Source: JAXGVG01 sp040773965 (lineage in GTDB: Bacteria > Pseudomonadota > Alphaproteobacteria > UBA9219). From it: a stretch of DNA of 28,789 nucleotides. The stretch is taken from assembly GCA_040773965.1 (NCBI GenBank), contig JAXGVG010000002.1, positions 1-28,789 of the forward strand, given 5' to 3'. A program made the position numbers and the translations under genes. Below, one piece after another: positions 13,747 through 23,783 of this stretch (positions are counted from its first letter, which is position 1; each line of letters starts with the position of its first letter). The notes beneath the pieces were generated by a model. That model was not told where the DNA came from, searched no databases, and saw nothing but the letters and a program-made list of their open reading frames with translations.

Positions 13747-16737
13747 ATGAACAGCTTTCTGGACGATATTCTGGCCTCTTTGTTGTTGACGGTGCGGCAG
13801 CCGGTCGAGTCCTTCATTCAACTGGAGACGGCCGACGATCCGACGACGCTGGTTTCGACGGATGGATCTCTCATTACCTTTGTCCGGATGCTGGGGGCGC
13901 GCCAGATTATAGGCGACGCCGAATACCGCTGGATCGTCGATCAGGCGACGATGAAACTGGGCGCCCGTTTCGATCGCCCGGGCCAGGCCATGCAGGTTTA
14001 TTTCGTGCGCGATCCGTCGCTTGTCGGCCGCGACGTCGATAAGGGGATGCGGGGGAATCGCAACGCGGCACAGGCGCTGGATCTTGGCCTTGAAGACCTG
14101 CTTAACGAACGCCGCCGCCACCTGACGCGCTTTCTGGCTCACGAAGACATTATTCTCGTTCTGTGGACGCGGCCGGCGGCCATAAGCAAAACCGAGTTGG
14201 GACAGGCCTTGAAAAGGCGCGCGCAACAAAAATGGGTTGTGGCCGGCGATTCGCAGTATCCCATGGCGGCGATCGAGCCCTTGCGCATCCGGCACAAAAG
14301 CTATGTATCGGCTGTCACGGCCGCGCTGGACGAAATAGCAATGAAAACCCGCGTGTTGCCGGTCCACGATGCCTTGACGGCCGTGCGCACATGTCTTTAT
14401 CCATTGTTGGCCAACGATGAGTGGCGGGCCAACCTGCCCGGCGATCCGGTTTTGCCGCGCGCCCCATCTCATCAAGCCGATTTGTCCGAAATCCTGTGGC
14501 CGCCCATCCGGCGGCAACTGTGTTGCGGCGATGCGGCTATCGTCTCGCCAACCGTCGTTCGTATCGGCGAACTTCTTTGGGCGGGCGTGGATATGACGCT
14601 GGGGCCCGCCGATCCGGCGCCGTTTCCGCAACTGCTTGCGCGTTTGATCGATAACGATGTGCCATTCCGTATTTCGTTTCTTATCGAAGGGGGAGGCACG
14701 CAAGGCTCCTCTTTCCGGACCTTCGCCGCCGCCGTTCTTGCTTTCAGCAACGAAGTCAATCGCCAGATCAGAGAGTCTCTTAAGGCTCTGCAACAGCTGG
14801 CCCAAAGCGAGCCGGTCGTCAAACTTCGGGTTTCCCTTGCGACCTATGCGCCTGTTGGAGACCGGAAACTCATCGACACGCGCCTCGCGGCGCTGACTCA
14901 AGCGCTTGAGGCCTGGGGTTACTGTCAGGCCTCTTCGGCGGGGGGCGATCCTCTGGAAACCGTGCTTTCGTCGGCTCTTGGCATTGCCTGCGCTTCCACG
15001 GCCCCGGCGGCTATCGCGCCGTTTCGGGAAGTCGTCAAGCTTATGCCCTGGCAACGCGCTTCTTCCCCCTTCGAGGAAGGGTCTGTCATGTTCCGGACGG
15101 CGGACGGACGCATTTGGCCCTACCAGATGGGCAGCAGCCTGACGACGACATGGTTCGACCTCATATTTGCCCAACCCGGCGCGGGCAAATCGGTGCTTAT
15201 GAACGCACTGAACCTCGGCACAATTTTATCGGCAGGCAACGCGCGATTGCCTTACATAGCCATTCTGGACATAGGCCCGTCTTCCGCCGGCCTGATTTCA
15301 CTTATACGCGACGCGCTTCCTCTTGAACGGCGCTACGAAGCCATGCATTTCAAGCTGCGCATGACGCCGGAATACGCCGTCAATCCTTTCGACACGCAGT
15401 TGGGATGCCGGCACCCGCTGCCCGAAGAACGCTCCTATCTGACGGAGCTGCTTACGCTTCTTTGCACGTCGCCGGGCCAAAAAATGCCTTATGACGGCAT
15501 GACCCAGCTGGTCGGCCTTTGTGTCGACGAAATGTACCGCTGGCGCGACGACAGTGGCGCGAATACCGAGCCGAGGCCCTATCTTGCCAATATTGAATCG
15601 GAAGTCGACGAGGCTCTCCGGACATTCAATATCCACCTTCCCGCCGATCCCTACTGGTGGGACGTTGTCGACGCGCTCTTCGATCAGGGGGCCTATCATG
15701 AAGCGATGATGGCTCAACGGCATGCGGTTCCCACGCTTGTCGACGCCGTCACGGCCGCGCGCCGTCCCCAGATCCGCGCTCTGCTTGAAGAAACGTCCAT
15801 CGGCACGTCCGCCGAAACGGTCATTCACGCTTTTGAGCGGATGATCGCTTCGTCTGTGCGCGAGTTTCCGATTCTGGCCTCCATTACAAGGTTCGATATC
15901 GGCAGCGCGCGCGTAGCCGCCGTCGATCTTCAGGACGTCGCGCCGCAAGGCGACGATATCGCGGACCGGCAAACCGCCATCATGTACATGCTGGCGCGCC
16001 ATGCGCTGGTGCGGGCGTGGTGGCTCGGGCCGGATTCGCTTCGTTCGATGCCCGAAAAATACCGGCCGTATCACGAGATACGGCTTCGCGACATTCGCGA
16101 AAGCCCCAAGCGAATCTGTTTCGACGAGTTTCACCGCACCAGCAAAACGGCAGCCGTGCGATCCCAGGTCGTGCGCGACGTTCGTGAAGGCCGTAAATGG
16201 GGTGTGCAGATTGTGTTGGCCTCGCAATTGCTGGACGACTTCAGCGCCGACATGGTGGACCTGGCGACGGGCGTATGGATTTGCGGCACGGCTGTCTCCG
16301 AGCGCGCGATCAACGATACGGCGGACCGGTTTGGGTTGTCGGATACGGCGCGGTGGGTCATGCGCTACCGCCTGACGGGCCCGAGGCCTAGCGGCGCGCC
16401 GGTGCTTCTGTTGTTGAGCACCAACGAAGGCCGTTATGAGCAGCACCTGATCAATACTCTTGGCCCGGTTGAACTGTGGGCGCTGTCGACATCGGCGGAG
16501 GACGTTCAGGTTAGAAGCCGCCTGTACACAACGCTGGGGGCCCCCTTGGCCCGGCAGATCCTTTCCCAGTTCTTTCCGGGGGGATCGGCAAGGCAGGAAA
16601 TTCGGCGCCGGGTCGTTTTGCGCACGGAGCGGGGCGAAATTGAATCCGGCGCGACCAGCGTCGTTATTAACGAATTGGTAGAGGAGCTTGTAACCTACGC
16701 CCACAACAACAAAATTCAGCCTTCCGATAAAAAATAG
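13747..16737 (+). CDS. dotO: DotO/IcmB VirB4-like secretion ATPase
   Basis: A 996-residue cytoplasmic ATPase that powers assembly or transport at the base of the secretion channel. The N-terminal half (about 1-450) is the VirB4-like docking region. The ATPase core carries Walker A in FAQPGAGKSVLM (near residue 475) and Walker B in RICFDEFHR (near 790), followed by WGVQIVLASQLLDDF, typical of the VirB4/TraU superfamily. Size and position after dotN match Legionella IcmB and IncI TraU. The ATG at 13747 has no strong ribosome-binding site nearby, and a possible terminator lies upstream. No truncation or frameshift is seen. Confidence 0.93.
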   Translation: MNSFLDDILASLLLTVRQPVESFIQLETADDPTTLVSTDGSLITFVRMLGARQIIGDAEYRWIVDQATMKLGARFDRPGQAMQVYFVRDPSLVGRDVDKGMRGNRNAAQALDLGLEDLLNERRRHLTRFLAHEDIILVLWTRPAAISKTELGQALKRRAQQKWVVAGDSQYPMAAIEPLRIRHKSYVSAVTAALDEIAMKTRVLPVHDALTAVRTCLYPLLANDEWRANLPGDPVLPRAPSHQADLSEILWPPIRRQLCCGDAAIVSPTVVRIGELLWAGVDMTLGPADPAPFPQLLARLIDNDVPFRISFLIEGGGTQGSSFRTFAAAVLAFSNEVNRQIRESLKALQQLAQSEPVVKLRVSLATYAPVGDRKLIDTRLAALTQALEAWGYCQASSAGGDPLETVLSSALGIACASTAPAAIAPFREVVKLMPWQRASSPFEEGSVMFRTADGRIWPYQMGSSLTTTWFDLIFAQPGAGKSVLMNALNLGTILSAGNARLPYIAILDIGPSSAGLISLIRDALPLERRYEAMHFKLRMTPEYAVNPFDTQLGCRHPLPEERSYLTELLTLLCTSPGQKMPYDGMTQLVGLCVDEMYRWRDDSGANTEPRPYLANIESEVDEALRTFNIHLPADPYWWDVVDALFDQGAYHEAMMAQRHAVPTLVDAVTAARRPQIRALLEETSIGTSAETVIHAFERMIASSVREFPILASITRFDIGSARVAAVDLQDVAPQGDDIADRQTAIMYMLARHALVRAWWLGPDSLRSMPEKYRPYHEIRLRDIRESPKRICFDEFHRTSKTAAVRSQVVRDVREGRKWGVQIVLASQLLDDFSADMVDLATGVWICGTAVSERAINDTADRFGLSDTARWVMRYRLTGPRPSGAPVLLLLSTNEGRYEQHLINTLGPVELWALSTSAEDVQVRSRLYTTLGAPLARQILSQFFPGGSARQEIRRRVVLRTERGEIESGATSVVINELVEELVTYAHNNKIQPSDKK

Positions 16738-16830
16738 TCAGGAAATGGTTGCGAGATTAGGGGCTCTTGGGCAATAATTCCGCCATATTTTGTTAACAAA
16801 TATTAAAAGCGCAAAGGGACAAGTCAAATC

Positions 16831-18075
16831 ATGAGCTCGACGTCGCACGAAGACCCAACATGGCATTTGTTGCTGTTTGTCCTGATTATTGGCGGGATTG
16901 GCTGGGCCATCTGGCATTTCTTCCGGGTCGAACTTCTTGAAACGCTTCGCTATATACGGCTGGCGGAATTTTGGGTCGTCAGTTTGTTCGACGGAAAGGT
17001 GCAACCTTGCGTCGAATGGTTGAAAGTTGCGCCGGCGGGGCAGAATATTCCAACCGCCGAAGTGTTCAAGGCGGCATCGGAATGTTTCGGCACGGCTAAC
17101 TTGCGTCAAATGCCCACGGCGGAAGCTTTGAACTACTATAATATTACGCCCGCAAGCATGGGCAGGTTGTCGTCGCTGGTCGTGAAGTATCTTCGCTGGC
17201 CGGCCGCGCTTCTTTGCGCAGGTATCGGTTATTATGCCCTCTATGTTTCGCCGCGAAATAAATTTAAAACGCGTTACGATCTGGAAAGTTTCATTAAAAC
17301 CCAGGCAAAAGTTTGGCCTGTTATTTCGCCGATCGTCAACTTCAGCCCGACGAAACACAGCGCGCGGGCGCCCGGAACGACGGTTCCCGATCGTTTGCCG
17401 TTGTTTGCCGAAGCTTTGTCGCCCGAAGAATGGATTTCCTTTCACCGTATTCCGGTCAGGAACGGCATTCCGGACCGCGAGATGGTCCGGCGCGCTTTTC
17501 TCCAGCAGCTCGGGCCCCGCTGGAATGGCGTAAACGATTTACCGCCGCATGTTTCCGCTCTTTTCGCGGCCCTTGCCTTGAAAGGCGCACAGAAAAGGGA
17601 AGAATCCGACGATTTACTGGGACGGTTGGCGTTAAGCTGGTCGCCTGAAAAAGGCTTCAAGATGGACCCTAAATTGGCGGAAGAAGTCAAGAAAATCGTT
17701 CGCGATCCGGCGTTGGGAGGCAAGGCGCTGGCGATAGCCAACCAGCACGCATATCGCACGACGGCAATGCTGGGCCTCTTGAAATGGGCCCGGTTTATGG
17801 GGGGCGTTTTGGCGCCGGCCCAGTTTTTGTGGCTTCGCGGCGAAGACCGTTCGTTGTGGTATCCCCTGAACAATCTTGGCCGCCGCGCTTTCCATACGGA
17901 AGGGTCCGGGGCTATGGCCCACTTCATGGCCGAACAAGCGGCCAAAAAGCCTTTGCCCATTCCGCGCATTGACACCGCCATCGTTACCATCAATCAATAC
18001 CTGGCGGCCAATCCCGTAAAGATTCCTCCGCGAGAAGAGCCAGGAACCATCGATGGCCGGGCTTCCAGGGTTTAA
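16831..18075 (+). CDS. dotM: DotM/IcmP coupling-complex protein
   Basis: The 414 residues begin with a membrane helix (WHLLLFVLIIGGIGWAIWHF, residues 11-30). A second helix lies near 120-138 (WPAALLCAGIGYYALYV), followed by a large soluble domain, as in Legionella IcmP. In Legionella DotM binds Glu-rich signals of some effectors and works with DotL. Conserved-looking stretches include LFAALALKGAQKREESDDLL, HAYRTTAMLGLLKWAR and DRSLWYPLNNLGRRAFHTEG. It is followed closely by a small unknown gene and dotL; in Legionella dotM and dotL are adjacent. AAGGGACAAG upstream of the ATG is a moderate ribosome-binding site. The 93-bp gap before it holds TTAA-N6-TTAA (16793-16806), one base short of CtrA spacing. 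Confidence 0.88.
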   Translation: MSSTSHEDPTWHLLLFVLIIGGIGWAIWHFFRVELLETLRYIRLAEFWVVSLFDGKVQPCVEWLKVAPAGQNIPTAEVFKAASECFGTANLRQMPTAEALNYYNITPASMGRLSSLVVKYLRWPAALLCAGIGYYALYVSPRNKFKTRYDLESFIKTQAKVWPVISPIVNFSPTKHSARAPGTTVPDRLPLFAEALSPEEWISFHRIPVRNGIPDREMVRRAFLQQLGPRWNGVNDLPPHVSALFAALALKGAQKREESDDLLGRLALSWSPEKGFKMDPKLAEEVKKIVRDPALGGKALAIANQHAYRTTAMLGLLKWARFMGGVLAPAQFLWLRGEDRSLWYPLNNLGRRAFHTEGSGAMAHFMAEQAAKKPLPIPRIDTAIVTINQYLAANPVKIPPREEPGTIDGRASRV

Positions 18076-18125
18076 GAGCTTCATCTTTTCTTGTATAAGG
18101 TTGCAGAAAATCGGGAAGGACGAAC

Positions 18126-18647
18126 ATGTTGTCTATTTTTGAGGGGCAAAAAAGCGTGCAGACACGGTTGGTGCGTACACAAAACGGCGCCTGTCTGGTC
18201 GTTTCTTTTCGTACAAGCCAGCCGCAGGCGGTCTGGCAATTCGATTTGGAAAAAAACCCGAATTTTACGATGGCCCTAAGGAATGAAGAGCAGGAATGGA
18301 ATCTGGGCGTCACGTCGCCGGAAGGCGTCTTTTCGCCGGCTGCCCATTTCATTACCCGGGGCGAAGCCGAGGAAGCCTTTGAGGCGGTTCACAAGGTCCT
18401 TATGCGGCAAGGAATTCATCGGATAGGAGGTTGGGGGAGATTCATCCTCGTTCTTGCGGGGCTCGTTTTTGGCTTTCTTCTGGCGGGAATGTGGATTCTC
18501 AAAACCGGGCCGGGCAGGGAAAGCTCTGGCGCAAGCGTTATGGATTTGCCGGAGAGCGATAAATCGGAAACGCCCAAGCGCGGCGAAATAACAAGCGGGA
18601 TCCCGCTTCCGGCGGATGAAGTCCTGAAAGCGCCGCCGCCGAACTAA
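18126..18647 (+). CDS. Unrecognised single-pass membrane protein between dotM and dotL
   Basis: I do not recognise this 173-residue protein. The first 95 residues or so look like a compact soluble domain (MLSIFEGQKSVQTRLVRTQN, FTMALRNEEQEWNLGVTSPE, HFITRGEAEEAFEAVHKVLM). A strong membrane helix follows at about 103-124 (FILVLAGLVFGFLLAGMWIL), then a Pro/Glu/Lys-rich tail of about 50 residues. GGAAGGA before the ATG is a good ribosome-binding site, and codon use resembles its neighbours, so it is a real gene. Position suggests a role in the DotL-DotM coupling complex, which is inference only. Confidence 0.75.
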   Translation: MLSIFEGQKSVQTRLVRTQNGACLVVSFRTSQPQAVWQFDLEKNPNFTMALRNEEQEWNLGVTSPEGVFSPAAHFITRGEAEEAFEAVHKVLMRQGIHRIGGWGRFILVLAGLVFGFLLAGMWILKTGPGRESSGASVMDLPESDKSETPKRGEITSGIPLPADEVLKAPPPN

Positions 18648-18667
18648 TATTGGTAAAAAGCCGGATA

Positions 18668-18683
18668 TTAACCAAAACATAAC
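18668..18683 (+). promoter_or_regulatory. CtrA-like box upstream of dotL (one mismatch)
   Basis: TTAACCAAAACATAAC matches TTAA-N7-TTAAC at all but one fixed position (A for the first T of the second half). It lies 74 bp before the dotL start, in the 109-bp gap after the unknown gene. Taken alone it would be weak; its location alongside two exact boxes in the same cluster gives it some weight. Confidence 0.35.
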
Positions 18684-18756
18684 GAAGAAGCCGAAGACTT
18701 TTGGCTACAGACCGGCTATTATTTGCCCTGAACCTTGAGCAAGGATAGGTCTCGTT

Positions 18757-21195
18757 ATGCCTATTATTATGCCAAAACACCAGGTGGCGCAGCGTTCCAT
18801 GTTCCGGGACACGCGGCCGGCTTCTGTGCGTTTGTATAGCTATTTCGGCCAGCTGGATGTTGTTGGCGGCGTAGCCTTTGGCGCGGCTGTTTTGTTTGCC
18901 TTGTCGCCACAGGTGGCGGTCTATGCCGATTTGGGCGCTTTTCTTGTTTTGATGTACGCGAGGTGGGCCCTTCATCGACCCTTTAGCCTTCCCTTCAAAA
19001 TGCCCAAGTACGCGAAGGACATGCCGGATCCCAACAACCCGCCTCCCGGGAAAAGCGCCCCCGGCAAGGCGGAAGGGATCCTTTTTATCGGCAACGTCGC
19101 GGACCCGGACGAGCCTGCGCTCAATCAGGAAATGTGGCTGACCAATACGGATGCGCGCACGCACATCCTCTATCTCGGAACCACGGGCGCGGGTAAAACC
19201 GAAGGGCTCAAGTCGATGGTGACGAACGCCCTCGCGTGGGGGTCCGGTTTTGTGTACGTCGACGGCAAGGCGGACACCGATTTGTGGGTGTCGCTGTATT
19301 CGCTGGCCCGGCGCTTCGGTCGCGACGACGATTTGCTCGTGCTGAATTACATGACGGCGAACTCGGACGAAGGCGCCACGTCCAACACGATGAACCCTTT
19401 CTCGAACGGCTCGGCTTCCTATCTTTCAAACATGATCATCAGCCTGATGCCGGACGCGGGCGGCGACAACGCGATGTGGAAAGAACGCGCGGTCGCTCTT
19501 ATGTTCGCGCTCATGCCCGCCTTGACGTGGAAGCGCGAAAAACAGGGCCTGTTGCTCGACGTCGGCGTCTTGCGCGAATACATCGAATTGCCCGCGATCA
19601 TCCGCCTGTCGCGCGATCCCAATTTGCCGGAACGCATTTTGCGCGGTCTTCAGGGGTATCTCAACACGCTTCCGGGGTATGTGGACGCCGCTTTCGACGA
19701 TGAAGGCAACGAGCGCCCGCCGTCGCCCGATCAGCCAATGTACGATCTTCAGGTCGCGCGTCAGCAGCACGGCTACCTGTCCATGCAGTTTACGCGCTCC
19801 TTACAGTCGCTCGCGGACGAATACGGTTACATTTTCAAGGTTCAGCTGGCCGACATCGACGTTCTCGACGTCGTGTTGAACCGCCGCATTCTTGTCGCTC
19901 TTATTCCCGCTCTGGAAAAGTCCGGCGACGAGGCGGCGAACCTCGGTAAAATTATCGCGGCCAGCCTGAAAGGCATGATGGGCGCCACGCTCGGCAATAC
20001 GGTCGAGGGCTCGTGGGAAGAAGCCATCGGTAGCAAGCAGACGCGATCAAGTTCGTCCTTTATGACTGTTTTCGACGAAGTCGGATATTATACCGCGCAG
20101 GGCATGGCCGTCATGGCGGCGCAGGCGCGCTCGCTTGGCTTCTCGCTGGTTTTCGCGGCGCAGGATATTCCGTCGATGGAAAAGCGCGTGAAGCAGGAAG
20201 CGCAATCCATTCTCGGCAACTGCAACCTGAAAATCTTCGGTAAACTCGAAGACCCGACGGAAACCAAGGACTTCCTTGAAAAACACGGCGGCGACGTGTG
20301 GGTCAACGAAAGTACGGGCCTGTCCGCGCCGACCAACACCGTGGCGAGCCTCTTTTTTACGTCGCCGTTCTACGACGACCGCAAGTCGTCGGGCCTCGTC
20401 ATGCGCAAGCGCGTGGCTTACGATCACTTGCGCGGCCAGCGCGAAGGCGAAGCTCACATTCTTTTCGGCGATTGGGCGTACAAGTCCCGGATGTTTCATG
20501 CGGTGCCCGAGAGAGTGAGAGCGCTGCGCGTTCACACACTTCTTCCGGGTCCCGTCAGCACCACAGCCACGGCCGCGCGCGAAAGGGCCCTGAACGAACT
20601 GGCTTCGCGGCTCAGGGATCCGGAATGGACGGCCGCTTCCGCCGCGCCCGAGGCAAGAAAAGCGCCGGAAATAACGGCGTTGGCCGGGAATTGGGAAGCC
20701 GCTGTGAAGGCCGGGCATAAAGCCCTGGAGGCCGGCGCGGTTGCGGTAGCCGGACTGGCTAAAGTGGCGCTTCCGCCCAAACCGGCGGGGGACATCCAGA
20801 TTCCCGCTGCGCCAGGCAAAGCGGCCCCCGGGCCGCGCGTTACGGCAACGGCGGAAATAATGGCCGAAATACCGGCGGTCGATATTGCGCCAACCCCGGC
20901 CGTCTCCTTTCAGCAGCGCACAGGACAACCGTTAACGCAGGAAGGCGACGAATTTGCCTTTATGGAGCTTGAGCCTTCGGTTAAGTCCGGAGCGCAAGCG
21001 GTCGGAACGAGAAAGGGCGGTTACGTGCCTTCGGATCTGGACATAAGCGTCGTTACGCGTCCGGGCGGGGAAACGGAAGAAATCGACGTCATGAGCACGA
21101 AGCTGCCCGATAACGTCAAAACGCTTCTTGAGAACCTAGCCGGAAAACTCAATCGCGGCCTTGGCAGCGGCAAGCAGGCGGAAGACGCTGAATGA
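18757..21195 (+). CDS. dotL: DotL/IcmO type IV coupling ATPase
   Basis: DotL is the VirD4-type coupling protein that receives substrates and feeds them to the channel. The 812 residues contain two N-terminal membrane helices (about 35-70), Walker A in LYLGTTGAGKTEG (near 140-150), the family stretch GFVYVDGKADTDLWVSLYSL, and Walker B in SFMTVFDEVGYYT (near 433-441). LVFAAQDIPSMEK and NCNLKIFGKLEDPTET follow. Residues from about 590 onward are Ala/Pro/Lys-rich and probably disordered; in Legionella the DotL C-terminus recruits the IcmS/IcmW chaperones, which are not seen here. AAGGATAGG precedes the ATG. Confidence 0.94.
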   Translation: MPIIMPKHQVAQRSMFRDTRPASVRLYSYFGQLDVVGGVAFGAAVLFALSPQVAVYADLGAFLVLMYARWALHRPFSLPFKMPKYAKDMPDPNNPPPGKSAPGKAEGILFIGNVADPDEPALNQEMWLTNTDARTHILYLGTTGAGKTEGLKSMVTNALAWGSGFVYVDGKADTDLWVSLYSLARRFGRDDDLLVLNYMTANSDEGATSNTMNPFSNGSASYLSNMIISLMPDAGGDNAMWKERAVALMFALMPALTWKREKQGLLLDVGVLREYIELPAIIRLSRDPNLPERILRGLQGYLNTLPGYVDAAFDDEGNERPPSPDQPMYDLQVARQQHGYLSMQFTRSLQSLADEYGYIFKVQLADIDVLDVVLNRRILVALIPALEKSGDEAANLGKIIAASLKGMMGATLGNTVEGSWEEAIGSKQTRSSSSFMTVFDEVGYYTAQGMAVMAAQARSLGFSLVFAAQDIPSMEKRVKQEAQSILGNCNLKIFGKLEDPTETKDFLEKHGGDVWVNESTGLSAPTNTVASLFFTSPFYDDRKSSGLVMRKRVAYDHLRGQREGEAHILFGDWAYKSRMFHAVPERVRALRVHTLLPGPVSTTATAARERALNELASRLRDPEWTAASAAPEARKAPEITALAGNWEAAVKAGHKALEAGAVAVAGLAKVALPPKPAGDIQIPAAPGKAAPGPRVTATAEIMAEIPAVDIAPTPAVSFQQRTGQPLTQEGDEFAFMELEPSVKSGAQAVGTRKGGYVPSDLDISVVTRPGGETEEIDVMSTKLPDNVKTLLENLAGKLNRGLGSGKQAEDAE

Positions 21196-21271
21196 TCATT
21201 TTGTCCCTGTAGCCTTTATCAAGAGTTTATTGCACTATACGAACCTTCGAAAGCTGATGGCCAATTCCTGA

Positions 21272-22339
21272 ATGCGAGTTCTCCATATCATGGCCGGGCG
21301 CGGGCTTGGCGGCGCCGAAACGTACGCGACCGATCTTATGTTAAGCCTGCATGCGGCTGGCGTCGATCAATGCGCCGTCGTGGCCGCCAATGCGCCGCGT
21401 TACGGCGAGATGGCGGCGGCCGGCATACGGACCGCCCAGCACGTTCTATCGTTTCCATTCAGGCCTCTTCAAAGGAGCCTGTTGCGGCGCCTTTTGGGGC
21501 TCGAAAAGCCCGATCTTGTGCACTGCTGGATGCGCCGCGCGGCCTCGATCATGCCGCGTTGGGAGCCGTGCCCCGTCATCGGGTGGTTCGGCGGCTATTA
21601 CGACCCGCGCCGTTTCCAGCGGTGCGGGCAATTCGTCGGCGTGACGAAGGATATCGTGGACCATATGGTCAAGAACGGCGTACCGCCCGATCAGGCGCAT
21701 TACGTGCCGACCTTTCCCGACGTGAAGGACGAACCCCCCGTTAACAGGGCATCTCTCGCCACGCCGGAGGGGGCTAAAGTGGTTCTGGCGCTGTCGCGCC
21801 TGCATTCCAAGAAGGGGCTGGACACGCTTCTGAGGGCCGCTCAGCGGCTTCCGGGGGCCGTTTTCTGGCTGGCGGGGGAAGGGCCGCTCAGGAGCCAATT
21901 AGAGAGGCTGGCGAAGGATTTAGGGGTCAGCGACAGGGTGCGGTTTCTGGGATGGCGGACGGATCGCGGCGCGCTTTTAAGAGCGGCGGATGTGTGCGTT
22001 TTGCCGTCGCGTTATGAGCCATTTGGTACAGTAATATTAGAGGCTTGGGCGGCAAAAACGCCGTTTGTGGCGTGCCGGAGCGCAGGGCCGACGGCCCATG
22101 TGAGGGATGGGGTGGACGGTCTTCTGGTCCCGATAGATGACGATGAGAGGCTGGCGGAGGCCATTAAAAAGGCGTTGTATAACAATAAATTACGTGAAAA
22201 TCTTATTGCGGAAGGTTATGCGGCCTATAGCCAAAAATACACCCGCGAGGCCGTGACGGGCCGGATGATCGGACTTTATGAAAGGCTCATCGCGGGACAC
22301 GGCAGCGTGCCCGTTCGGCACGCATCGTGTGCTTCATAA
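21272..22339 (+). CDS. Family-4 glycosyltransferase
   Basis: A 355-residue GT-B-fold, retaining glycosyltransferase of family GT4. The N-terminal domain opens with MRVLHIMAGRGLGGAETYAT, the glycine-rich acceptor-side motif. The C-terminal donor-nucleotide domain carries LALSRLHSKKGLDTLLRAA and the E-x7-E motif in YEPFGTVILEAW. Such enzymes add sugars to lipid or polysaccharide acceptors at the cytoplasmic side of the membrane. The acceptor cannot be told. It follows dotL by 76 bp on the same strand but has no known role in type IVB secretion. No strong ribosome-binding site is evident before ATG 21272. Confidence 0.88.
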   Translation: MRVLHIMAGRGLGGAETYATDLMLSLHAAGVDQCAVVAANAPRYGEMAAAGIRTAQHVLSFPFRPLQRSLLRRLLGLEKPDLVHCWMRRAASIMPRWEPCPVIGWFGGYYDPRRFQRCGQFVGVTKDIVDHMVKNGVPPDQAHYVPTFPDVKDEPPVNRASLATPEGAKVVLALSRLHSKKGLDTLLRAAQRLPGAVFWLAGEGPLRSQLERLAKDLGVSDRVRFLGWRTDRGALLRAADVCVLPSRYEPFGTVILEAWAAKTPFVACRSAGPTAHVRDGVDGLLVPIDDDERLAEAIKKALYNNKLRENLIAEGYAAYSQKYTREAVTGRMIGLYERLIAGHGSVPVRHASCAS

Positions 22340-22395
22340 ACACGGGATACGGACCCGTCCGGCACCCGTTTGCGGGGGTTGCGTGCCCGTTCGGC
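22305..22395 (+). repeat. Short direct repeats and hairpins between the glycosyltransferase and purA
   Basis: GCGTGCCCGTTCGGC occurs at 22305-22319, within the glycosyltransferase 3' end, and again at 22381-22395. The first copy extends into a perfect hairpin, GCGTGCC-CGTTC-GGCACGC (22305-22323). CCCG-TTTG-CGGG lies between them at 22365-22376. No T tract follows, so a terminator role for the convergent genes is possible but not shown. Confidence 0.6.
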
Positions 22396-22418
22396 CGCTT
22401 TCGAAGAATCCGGCGCGC

Positions 22419-23711
<1,293 letters not shown>

Positions 23712-23783
23712 ATTTGGCAACCGTTTGCTGGTGGATACGGGCTATCTAAGCACACTTGCGCTTGGGGGCAAAGGCTTCTAAGC

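Noticed and set aside
13606..15174. A 522-codon minus-strand frame opposite dotO
   Set aside because: Shadow of a GC-rich gene: Arg/His/Gln-rich product without motifs, while the + strand encodes a complete VirB4-like ATPase. The same holds for the minus-strand frame at 15298-16704.
16793..16806. TTAA-N6-TTAA before dotM as another CtrA box
   Set aside because: The spacing is six, not seven; AT-rich gaps produce such near-matches easily.
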